From Novosphingobium sp. (GTDB lineage: Bacteria; Pseudomonadota; Alphaproteobacteria; Sphingomonadales; Sphingomonadaceae), in the NCBI GenBank assembly GCA_009885425.1, contig VFKS01000366.1, positions 1-9,683 of the forward strand: a stretch of DNA of 9,683 nt. Reading direction: 5' to 3'. The notes beneath the pieces are model-generated. The model worked only from the letters and a program-made list of their open reading frames with translations. It had not been told where the DNA came from and did no database searches. The translations under genes and the position numbers were made by a program. Shown piece by piece: positions 1-6,509 of the stretch (positions are counted from its first letter, which is position 1; each line of letters starts with the position of its first letter).

Positions 1-995
1 CGCAGCTGCCCGGCGGTCTCGGCGGTCAGCGGGGCCAGCACCCCTTTGGCGTGATCGGGCAGATGCGCTCCGGCCTGATCGCTTGGCCCAAACACATAGT
101 GTTCGAATTGCGCCTGCCAGCGTGCCTTGGCATCACCCGGCAGGTCGCGGATCGCCAGAATCGCATGGAGCAGCGCGTCCTCTGGCTGGCCGAGAAAGGC
201 TGGCACATCGCGCCACCAGTAATTGACCAGCAAGTTGAACGGCGCCAGCCCTTCGACATGGTGCCACCACAACGACGGCACGAACACCGCATCCCCCGGC
301 TCCAGCTCGGCCACCTGCGCGGCTGCCAGGGCTTCGGCAAAGCGCGGGAATGCCGCAAGATCGGGCCGGTGCAGATCGACCATCGAGACTGGGCGACCGC
401 CGGGATTATTCTCCAGCGGGCCGGGATAGAGATTGGCAAGCTGTTCCGGCGGAAACAGCGTAAAGCGCCGCCGCCCGGCTGCGCAAACCGCGAGGTTATC
501 GGGCACGTCGTTGTGCGCCGCAATCCGTGTGCGGCTGCCGATCCAGATGCTGGCGAGCGCCCGGCGCGTGCCCAATGGAACCTGATTGGCGGCGCCCAGT
601 CCATCGAAATAGCCGTCGATGTCGATTGACGAGAGATAGACGGTCGGCGCCGTAGGATCGGCTTCGGCACACTCCATAGCGGCCAGCCAATCGCTCAGCG
701 GTCCTTGCGCCATGGTGAAATTCATCGCCATATCGGCATCATAGAACAGTCGCTCATCGCCGCCGGTCTTGGCCATACTGGCCGGGAAAGCGCGATTGCG
801 GGCGTAACTCGAAAGATAGGTACGCGCCGCCGCACCGCTTTCCCGCGCCGCATTTACCAGTGGCCAATCGGCGGCTAACCCGCGAACCACAAATGGCGCG
901 CGCGCGTCCTTCAGGCGGGCGTCGAGCGCATCGGGCGCTACCGCTTCTTCGGCAACGCGCGGCAGCGCGGCCAAATGCGCCGGGATTTCAGCCAT
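1..995 (-). CDS. Cupin-like (Cupin_8 / JmjC-type) domain protein, 3' end cut by window edge
   Basis: The frame is open from an ATG at 995 to the left edge, giving 331 visible residues. The middle of the protein has the look of the Cupin_8/JmjC Fe(II)/2-oxoglutarate oxygenase fold. There is an HxD pair (H161, D163 in the run IAAHNDVPDNL), then an RRRFTLFPPEQL segment with basic residues near 175-177, then LYPGP at 189-193. A second-half strand with P233-G-D and VPSLWWHHVEG contains the distal histidine (H245 or H246), followed by NLLVNYWW at 253-261. This is the usual metal-triad layout HxD...H, so catalytic activity is plausible; the substrate is unknown. Families with this fold hydroxylate proteins or small molecules. 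The start overlaps the end of the SapC-family gene by 8 bp, which suggests translational coupling. No signal peptide is visible, so it is probably cytoplasmic. Cupin-like genes of this kind recur beside TonB receptor/halogenase/SapC genes in related bacteria. The family call is firm; the function is open. Confidence 0.85.
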   Translation of the reverse strand, partial: MAEIPAHLAALPRVAEEAVAPDALDARLKDARAPFVVRGLAADWPLVNAARESGAAARTYLSSYARNRAFPASMAKTGGDERLFYDADMAMNFTMAQGPLSDWLAAMECAEADPTAPTVYLSSIDIDGYFDGLGAANQVPLGTRRALASIWIGSRTRIAAHNDVPDNLAVCAAGRRRFTLFPPEQLANLYPGPLENNPGGRPVSMVDLHRPDLAAFPRFAEALAAAQVAELEPGDAVFVPSLWWHHVEGLAPFNLLVNYWWRDVPAFLGQPEDALLHAILAIRDLPGDAKARWQAQFEHYVFGPSDQAGAHLPDHAKGVLAPLTAETAGQL

Positions 996-1704
996 CGCCC
1001 CGCCGGTTCTTCCGCCGCACCAGCTTGCCCAGATTCCCAAGCGAGGCGATCGCCATATAGATTGGCCGCAGGTGGCCTGCTTCATGCAATTCCGCGAGCA
1101 CGCCCGGCTCCAGCCCCGCGAGCTTTTCCTCGTTGATCAAGTGATAGCCGACCATCCGGTGCTGCGCCCCGCTTGCGAGAGTCACGTCCATCGAAAACGG
1201 TTCGACCAGATCATACCGGGACAGCGCGGCAAAAAATTCACCACTGGCGCGATAGCCTTCATCCAGCGCACCGATCATCTCGGCGATCTCTTCGAGGAAC
1301 GGCGTCGGCTGGCCGGTTTCATCGAAAACCCGCACACCCTCTCCGCCTTGGGCAATGCGTGGATGGCCCATATCGACGTGGACTTGAGTTGCACCCTCGC
1401 CGCTCTGCGGCCGGCCCACCAGAAAGGGCTGTACGGCTACAGCCAATGGCTTGCAGGCCGCATCCCAACGGCCAGCTTCGATAAACAGGTTTTCTCCCTG
1501 CTCAAACCCGAACAGCGCCAATGCCGAGAAGGCTCCGCGCTCCGCGTCGAAGCGAAACAGGATCGGATACTCGCAGGCGAGCCGTTGAAATTCCGCGGGG
1601 ACGGCCAGGCTGGCCATCACGCCATCACCATAGTCGGCACCAGCCTCTGTCTGGATCCGTAGCTCGGCGTGCTCGGCGAAATTGAGAATCTCGTGGTTGC
1701 TCAT
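988..1704 (-). CDS. SapC family protein
   Basis: The 238-residue product matches the SapC-like family (PF07277) in length and pattern: an N-terminal MSNHEILNFAEHAELRI, then YPILFRF about residues 50-56, a central hydrophobic FSALALFGFEQGENLFI segment, PFLEEIAEMIGAL near 137-149, and a C-terminal GHLRPIYMAIASLGNLGKLV. The family is named after a Campylobacter surface-array protein, but no signal peptide or transmembrane helix is visible here, so an S-layer role is not supported. It should not be confused with the SapC permease of the Sap antimicrobial-peptide transporter. I chose the ATG at 1704. A TTG five codons upstream (1719) is possible, and neither has a strong Shine-Dalgarno; a weak GAAAG lies before the ATG. 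The gene starts 39 bp after the halogenase stop and overlaps the cupin-like gene by 8 bp. Its repeated co-occurrence with halogenase and TonB receptor genes suggests a shared pathway; its biochemical role is unknown. Confidence 0.88.
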   Translation of the reverse strand: MSNHEILNFAEHAELRIQTEAGADYGDGVMASLAVPAEFQRLACEYPILFRFDAERGAFSALALFGFEQGENLFIEAGRWDAACKPLAVAVQPFLVGRPQSGEGATQVHVDMGHPRIAQGGEGVRVFDETGQPTPFLEEIAEMIGALDEGYRASGEFFAALSRYDLVEPFSMDVTLASGAQHRMVGYHLINEEKLAGLEPGVLAELHEAGHLRPIYMAIASLGNLGKLVRRKNRRGDG

Positions 1705-1743
1705 CGGTCGTGCTTTCAAATATCGCGTAAGTGCTCAGGTCAA

Positions 1744-3258
1744 CTAGGCGGCCAGAGCATCGAAGTAGGTCCGATTTGCCGGCAACGCTGATGCCAATAC
1801 CCGCGAGCGTTCGCGAACTTCGGCCAGTTGGGCGATCGCTGCAGGATCGACGGCGCTCGTCGAACCCGCAAGTGGCACGCCATAGCCCATACCATAGAGC
1901 ACATATTGCTGACTGGCGGCAGCGAAGACCTCATCGATCTGGGGAAAATCCCAGGCCGAAGGCGGCTGGTCGCGCCATAGCAGCAGATTCTCGGCAAGCT
2001 GCGCGGGAATGGTCGCGGGATCGCGCTGCGCCAGCCAATAGGGTTCTTGCCGCCGGCTGAGGACATAGTGAAGCTTGAGGAACTCGACGATCCGGTCCCA
2101 GCGGTAGCGGAACAGCGCGTTGAAGCGGCGCGCATGAATATCCATCGCCGCGCGGCTTGCCGGGAAATTATCTGTCAGCGCCCGCAGCGATAATTCGATC
2201 ATGACGATCGCCGAGGCCTCCAGCGGCTCGATAAAACCGGCCGACAGCCCGATGGCTACGCAGTTGCCGTGCCAGAAGCGCGCCCGGTGGCCGGTTTTGA
2301 ACGAAAGCTTGCGCGGCGAAAGATCGACATTCCCGGCACCGGGAACTGCCCCGGCGACATGATCGGTGAGGATCTGCAAAGCGGCTTCGTCGGACAGGAA
2401 ATTGGAGGAATAGACACAGCCTATTCCGCGGCGGGTCGGCAAAGCAATGTCCCACAGCCAGCCGGCCTGATGCGCCGTGCCGATCGTTTGCGAAGCAATC
2501 GGGCTGTCAGGCGCGACTGGAATTTGCACAGCCAGCGCCCGATCGTTGAACGAGACATCGGACCGGTCCACCCACTCCGCCTTGCAGTGCCCGGCGATCA
2601 ACAGGCCCGCGTGGCCGCTGCAATCGAGAAACAGGTCAGCCGCAAGGGTGCGGCCATCGTCAAGCAGCAGATTGGCAATATCGCCGTTTACAGCGGCGCC
2701 AACCGAAACCACCGTGGCCGCGATCCGGGTCACGCCCAAGCGCTCGGTCGCATGACGGGTCAGCAACGCCGCAAGCTTGCCGGCATCAAGATGATAGCCG
2801 TAGTTCAGCGCCCCAGCATAATCGGGCATGGCCCGCTGTCTTGGCGCGAGGTTTCTGCTGCAGGCCACTGCCTGCGGAGTCATCGCCTCTGCAAAGCCGA
2901 GACTTGCAGCCCCCGCTTGCCAAGCTGCAAGCTTCGGGCCGATCTCGCCCGTTGGCGGCAGGGTAAAAGGATGGAGGTAGGAATCATCCGCTGCGCCGGT
3001 GACCCAACCATCGAAGCGTGAGCCCTGCTTGAACGAGGCATCGCAGACCCGCAGAAACTCAGACTCGGCAATGCCGATTGTCGCCAGGGTTTCGCGCATG
3101 GTGGGCCAGGTCCCCTCGCCCACACCGATTGTCGGTATATCAGGCGATTCGACCAGACTTATTGAAAGTTCGGGCCGGCGCGCGGCCAACACGCAAGCGG
3201 CCAGCCAGCCAGCCGTACCCCCGCCTACTATAGCCACTGTTCCGATCGGACTGGTCAT
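1744..3258 (-). CDS. Flavin-dependent tryptophan-halogenase-family protein
   Basis: The 504-residue protein is a typical Trp_halogenase family member (PF04820; PrnA, RebH and BrvH relatives, about 500-540 aa). The N-terminal FAD-binding glycine motif is GGGTAG at 12-17, followed by E37 at the end of the second strand and GVGEGTWP at 45-52. The catalytic lysine is K77 in ASFKQG. The family signature WxWxIP appears as WLWDIA at 267-272, so its last position is alanine instead of proline. The FIEPLEAS stretch at 342-349 carries the conserved glutamates near the halide/substrate site. These enzymes use FADH2, O2 and halide to make HOX, which travels to the lysine and halogenates an electron-rich ring; a separate flavin reductase is required and none is encoded here. 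Relatives in TonB-receptor neighbourhoods have been shown in vitro to brominate indoles, but their natural substrates are not established. No signal peptide is seen, so it is cytoplasmic. The start has a weak GGGATAGAG ribosome site, and a hairpin lies upstream. Confidence 0.9.
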   Translation of the reverse strand: MTSPIGTVAIVGGGTAGWLAACVLAARRPELSISLVESPDIPTIGVGEGTWPTMRETLATIGIAESEFLRVCDASFKQGSRFDGWVTGAADDSYLHPFTLPPTGEIGPKLAAWQAGAASLGFAEAMTPQAVACSRNLAPRQRAMPDYAGALNYGYHLDAGKLAALLTRHATERLGVTRIAATVVSVGAAVNGDIANLLLDDGRTLAADLFLDCSGHAGLLIAGHCKAEWVDRSDVSFNDRALAVQIPVAPDSPIASQTIGTAHQAGWLWDIALPTRRGIGCVYSSNFLSDEAALQILTDHVAGAVPGAGNVDLSPRKLSFKTGHRARFWHGNCVAIGLSAGFIEPLEASAIVMIELSLRALTDNFPASRAAMDIHARRFNALFRYRWDRIVEFLKLHYVLSRRQEPYWLAQRDPATIPAQLAENLLLWRDQPPSAWDFPQIDEVFAAASQQYVLYGMGYGVPLAGSTSAVDPAAIAQLAEVRERSRVLASALPANRTYFDALAA

Positions 3259-3297
3259 GGCGTTAGCTCTATCCCGGTTTCATCAAGCCCTGAAGCG

Positions 3298-3336
3298 GAT
3301 TGAGAGCCGCACCGCAAAGCGGTGCGACTCTCAATC
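3298..3336. repeat. Intercistronic inverted repeat (hairpin) between receptor and halogenase genes
   Basis: Positions 3298-3315 and 3319-3336 form an 18-bp inverted repeat with one C/A mismatch (3307/3327) and an AAA loop (3316-3318). The loop-proximal core CGCACCGC/GCGGTGCG and the outer GATTGAGAG/CTCTCAATC are both fully paired. It lies in the 108-bp gap between the receptor stop (3367) and the halogenase start (3258). In the direction of transcription no T-tract follows, so it does not look like a classic intrinsic terminator. It could be a processing or mRNA-stabilising hairpin that protects the receptor message, a partial attenuator, or a copy of a dispersed REP-like palindrome. The rest of this gap shows no gene. 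Confidence 0.8.
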
Positions 3337-3366
3337 GATCGGCCCAAGATGTTCAAGCCATAATCG

Positions 3367-6363
3367 TTAGAAGTTGACCCGGACCCCGGCAGCGTAGCGG
3401 GCATAGCCCGGTGCCGCGAAGAATACCGTCTGATCGTTGCGCATGTGACCGCGGCGATCAGCGTTGGTGATGTTGATCCCCTCGGCAAACACGGTCAGGC
3501 CCTTCTTGATCTCATAGCTGGCGCTGACATCGAACTGGCCATACTCCTCAATGTAGAACGGATCGAACCCGTACCCACTCAGGAATTCAGCCCGCCAGTT
3601 ATAGGCCACACGGGCCTGCAAGCCATTCTTGTCGTAGTAAAGCACCGCGTTCGCACTGTCACTGACCCCGTTTACCGCAAATTGCGTGGCGGTGTAGCGC
3701 AGGGTGTTGTCAAACGAAGTGTCGCTGCGAACGATCGTGTAGTTCAGGATCACGCCAAAGCCGGTATCCCAGAACGAATGCTGGATCGCGAATTCCCAGC
3801 CCCACAGCTTGGCAATGCGGTCACTGTTGCCCGGCTGGGTAGTGGTGAACTGTACGGCTGGATCGCCAGGCTGACCCAATACTCCGCGCGGCACGCCATT
3901 AGAGAATTCCACCACGCTGGGGTTGTTGACCGCCAGCCACGCCAAGATCTGCGAGAACCCGGGGTTACCGCCCAACGCCGCCCGGGCTGCAGCCACCGCC
4001 GAGCCTTGCGCAGGGTTGGTCAGATCGAACAGTGGCTGTTGGACCGTTGTGTTCGCGATGAAGTTGCTGACAGTCTTGTGGAAAAAGCCAACCGAGGCAT
4101 AGCTGCCACGGCCATAATACCATTCTGCCGACGCATCGATGTTCTTCGACTTGTAGGGCATCAGGCCGGGGTTTCCGCTAGCTGCCGTGCTGCCGCCACC
4201 GGGCCGCAGCGGCTGATTGACGGTGATACCACCCTGCAACGAGGCGTAATCAGGGCGGGTAATGGTATGGCTGTACGAAGCCCGCAGCTTAACGTTCTCA
4301 ATCGGCGTAATGTCAAAGTCGACTGCCGGCAGCCAGTTTTCGTACCTGCCCTTCAGCGTTGAGAAGTCAGATTGACCGCCAAAGATAAGACCGATTTCGT
4401 TGTCCGCTACCCAGCTGGTGCCAGTCGGGATCGGAACCAGTGCGGACGAGGAAATCTGGGTATCTTCATAGCGCAGACCGAGTCGCAAGTGCGCTTCGCC
4501 TGCGCCGATATCAAACGAATGGGTGGTCTGGATGTACGGCGAAAGCGTTGTTTCGTTAATCCGCCGATCGGTGGTGTATTTGGCAAGGCAAGTGCCCGGC
4601 GCAGCCGAGCCGTTATACGGCGCACTGCAGATCCCGATCTGGCTTTGTAGCAGATTGATAAGGCCGACAGTATCAATCTGGAAGTAGCTGGGAATGATCC
4701 CGGTGGCATTCGAGCCATCCATCCCGGCCAAGCGGCTCGGTAGATTGGTCAGCACATACAGGCTGTCCGGGGTCTGCGCTGCGGAGAGCGTTCCGCCCCA
4801 ACTATCGCTCTGGATATTGCCAAAGGCCGAACGGACCTTGTTGTCGGTATAGGTAACGCCAAAATCGAGGCTGTCGATCAGCCCGTCATCAAAGTCATAA
4901 CCGCCGCGGGCCGAGAACTCGTTGATCCGGTCATGCATGTAGGCATTGCGGAACGCGTTGCCTGCGGGGCGGATGTTAGAGGCGCTCAACTCTGAGCCAG
5001 GGTACATATTGATCGAGATCACCGGCATGGCTGTGGTAAAATCAACCCTTTGGTTCTGAACCCCGAAAATCGCGCTACCCACTGCAATGTTGCTACCATA
5101 GGGCGAGGTTGGCTTGCTTTCAGCCGTCGAATGGTGGGTATCAACTTCAAACCGTGCACCACTGTCACCCTGCCAACGCAGGTTGAGACCGATCGACTTG
5201 TTGATCGACCGGTTCTTGGCAAGTGCCCCGGTTATCGCCAAGTCCTTGCCTTCGCCCGGGCCGAACGCTTCTGAGTAGAAATTCGGTCCGGCCGCCGGAC
5301 CATCGGTCCAGCTGCTGGTGGTGTTGACGTGATTGAACCAGACGCCAATGCTGTTGGTGCGGGCATCGATGGTGTTCTGCGAATAGGTGAAATCGAGCAC
5401 CGCCGTCAGCGTGTCGGTTGGCTTGATCTGCAGCACGGCCTGGCCGTTGATCCGTTCCCGCTCGATATCAGTGAAATCGTAGCCGGCGTTCTGGGTCACC
5501 TGATAGACGTCGGTCGCATCTGGACGGTTGGTGATCTGATTGAGCAGGTTTGGATTGACATACAGCACGCGCCAATCATTGCCATCAACCGGCAGCGAGC
5601 CCCAGTTGTTTTCGTTGCCGAGATAGCCTTCGCGCCAACCGGCGTTGAACTGGGCCATGCTGGCTTTGCGCTTTTGATACGTACCGCTGACCAGAATGCC
5701 GATGGTGTCATCGTTGAAGGTTGCGCTGACGATGCCCGAAACTTCCGGGGTAATTTCGGTGCCTTCAAAGGTGTGGTCGAGCACGCCCTTGACGCCGATG
5801 CTGCCCTGGAAACCGGGGCGATCAAGCGGACGCGGGGTGAGGATGTTGATGACCGAACCGATCCCGCCGGTCGGCAGGCTGGCGCGGCCCGACTTGTAGA
5901 CTTCGACCCCGGCGATCCCTTCGGCCGCGAGGTTGGCAAAATCAAAGCTGCGCGAGGCCGGAGCCTCGCAGCAGCTGCCCAAACCCGAAGCAGGCATCTG
6001 GCGGCCATTGAGCAGAACCAGGTTGAAATCCGGTCCAAACCCGCGAACCGTTACCTTCGATCCTTCGCCGCTGTTGCGATCAATCGAAACGCCGGTGATC
6101 CGCTGGAGCGATTCGGCCAGGTTGGTATCAGGGAACTTGCCAATGTCTTCGGCAGAGATCGCATCGACCACACCGATAGCATTGCGCTTTGTGTCAGCTG
6201 ATTTGCTGAGGCTGGCGCGGATGCCGGTGACGATGATTTCGTTGCCATCAGCTTCGTCAGACGCTGCGTCTTGCGCAAAAGCAGGTTGAGCAGCAACCGC
6301 CATCGCGGCCACAGAAGCACCGAACATCATCCGTCCGAGCATAGGCGTGCGCTTACCCTTCAT
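3367..6363 (-). CDS. TonB-dependent outer-membrane receptor (Xanthomonas-Caulobacter type)
   Basis: The 998-residue product begins with a Sec signal peptide: MKGKR, a hydrophobic stretch to about residue 28, likely cut after AFA at 30. A short periplasmic segment holds a TonB-box-like NEIIVTG (41-47). The plug domain (about 55-182) has the family run DIGKFPDTNLAESLQRITGVSI, VTVRGFG, LLNGRQMP, SRSFDFANLA, VEVYKSGRASLPTGGIGS and INI. The long remainder is the 22-strand barrel, with NADRRG near the C-terminus and a terminal phenylalanine (VRVNF), as expected for BAM-inserted proteins. No FecA-type signalling domain precedes the plug. The size and plug motifs fit the large receptor class of sphingomonads and Caulobacter, often linked to glycan uptake; the substrate cannot be read from sequence. 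A CC pair (131-132) in the plug and two cysteines in a barrel loop (GICSAP...GTCLAK) are notable. The start is ATG 6363; a GTG directly before it (6366) is an alternative at similar distance from AGGGGAG. It is the first gene of the left operon. Confidence 0.95.
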   Translation of the reverse strand: MKGKRTPMLGRMMFGASVAAMAVAAQPAFAQDAASDEADGNEIIVTGIRASLSKSADTKRNAIGVVDAISAEDIGKFPDTNLAESLQRITGVSIDRNSGEGSKVTVRGFGPDFNLVLLNGRQMPASGLGSCCEAPASRSFDFANLAAEGIAGVEVYKSGRASLPTGGIGSVINILTPRPLDRPGFQGSIGVKGVLDHTFEGTEITPEVSGIVSATFNDDTIGILVSGTYQKRKASMAQFNAGWREGYLGNENNWGSLPVDGNDWRVLYVNPNLLNQITNRPDATDVYQVTQNAGYDFTDIERERINGQAVLQIKPTDTLTAVLDFTYSQNTIDARTNSIGVWFNHVNTTSSWTDGPAAGPNFYSEAFGPGEGKDLAITGALAKNRSINKSIGLNLRWQGDSGARFEVDTHHSTAESKPTSPYGSNIAVGSAIFGVQNQRVDFTTAMPVISINMYPGSELSASNIRPAGNAFRNAYMHDRINEFSARGGYDFDDGLIDSLDFGVTYTDNKVRSAFGNIQSDSWGGTLSAAQTPDSLYVLTNLPSRLAGMDGSNATGIIPSYFQIDTVGLINLLQSQIGICSAPYNGSAAPGTCLAKYTTDRRINETTLSPYIQTTHSFDIGAGEAHLRLGLRYEDTQISSSALVPIPTGTSWVADNEIGLIFGGQSDFSTLKGRYENWLPAVDFDITPIENVKLRASYSHTITRPDYASLQGGITVNQPLRPGGGSTAASGNPGLMPYKSKNIDASAEWYYGRGSYASVGFFHKTVSNFIANTTVQQPLFDLTNPAQGSAVAAARAALGGNPGFSQILAWLAVNNPSVVEFSNGVPRGVLGQPGDPAVQFTTTQPGNSDRIAKLWGWEFAIQHSFWDTGFGVILNYTIVRSDTSFDNTLRYTATQFAVNGVSDSANAVLYYDKNGLQARVAYNWRAEFLSGYGFDPFYIEEYGQFDVSASYEIKKGLTVFAEGINITNADRRGHMRNDQTVFFAAPGYARYAAGVRVNF

Positions 6364-6373
6364 CACCGATTCT

Positions 6374-6380
6374 CTCCCCT
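6374..6380 (-). promoter_or_regulatory. Ribosome binding site of the TonB-dependent receptor gene
   Basis: The minus strand reads AGGGGAG here, the best Shine-Dalgarno-like site in the window. It lies 10 nt before the ATG at 6363 and 7 nt before the GTG at 6366, so it supports initiation at this point but does not by itself decide between the two adjacent start codons (GTGATG). Confidence 0.7.
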
Positions 6381-6415
6381 GAAATGCTTGCTAAAACGCA
6401 GGCATAATCGTTATT

Positions 6416-6427
6416 GTGAACGTTCAC
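6416..6427. promoter_or_regulatory. LacI-type operator, proximal copy (perfect palindrome)
   Basis: GTGAACGTTCAC is a perfect 12-bp palindrome centred on CG (6421/6422), the classical form of LacI/GalR-family operators. It lies 53 bp upstream of the receptor ATG and overlaps the expected -10/transcription-start region of the promoter proposed from the TTGACC box. Binding there should repress. The cognate regulator is not encoded in the window. Confidence 0.65.
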
Positions 6428-6453
6428 CTAAATGGTAACGTTCACTTGGTCAA
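6425..6453 (-). promoter_or_regulatory. Putative sigma70-type promoter of the receptor-halogenase-SapC-cupin operon
   Basis: On the minus strand a TTGACC box (6453-6448) resembles the -35 consensus. At 17-bp spacing the -10 would be TAGGTG (6430-6425), which is a poor match; TTTAGG (6432-6427) is an alternative at shorter spacing. The -35 call is reasonable and the -10 call weak. The arrangement would place the distal operator in the spacer and the proximal operator over the -10/start site. Confidence 0.4.
6434..6445. promoter_or_regulatory. LacI-type operator, distal copy (imperfect palindrome)
   Basis: GGTAACGTTCAC, inside TGGTAACGTTCACT, has the same CG-centred core AACGTT as the proximal copy and matches it at 10 of 12 positions. 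Its centre (6439/6440) lies 18 bp from that of the proximal copy, close to two helical turns, so two dimers would sit on roughly similar faces of the DNA. The rest of the 146-bp gap (6364-6509) contains no gene and no convincing terminator for the upstream ABC-F gene. Confidence 0.6.
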
Positions 6454-6509
6454 GCCGGTTTTGGCCAGATGGCAACCCGAGATCCACAATTGATCTTTGG
6501 GCAAGTTGC

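Noticed and set aside
51..629. Plus- and minus-strand frames at the left edge that differ from the cupin-like frame
   Set aside because: Only the frame beginning at 995 on the minus strand gives a coherent protein with HxD...H and WWHH motifs up to the edge.
2269..3021. A 250-codon plus-strand open frame opposite the halogenase gene
   Set aside because: The minus strand encodes all conserved halogenase motifs through the same stretch, so this is a shadow.
3445..4362. A 305-codon plus-strand open frame opposite the receptor barrel
   Set aside because: Its composition is that of antisense to a real gene, with no family resemblance and no ribosome site of note.
5329..6201. A 290-codon open frame on the plus strand, antisense to the TonB receptor
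   Set aside because: It has no recognisable domain, mirrors the plug-coding region and is a frequent by-product of high-GC codon bias; the minus-strand product is unmistakable.
6240..6366. A FecA-type N-terminal signalling domain on the receptor
   Set aside because: Only about 25 residues separate the signal peptide from the plug, too few for the roughly 80-residue signalling domain; no sigma/anti-sigma pair is nearby.
6403..6413. An 11-bp identity (CATAATCGTTA) also found at 3359-3369, flanking the receptor gene
   Set aside because: Short, part of it is the receptor's own stop codon, and a near copy occurs inside trhO near 8939; likely chance and not an attachment site or duplication.
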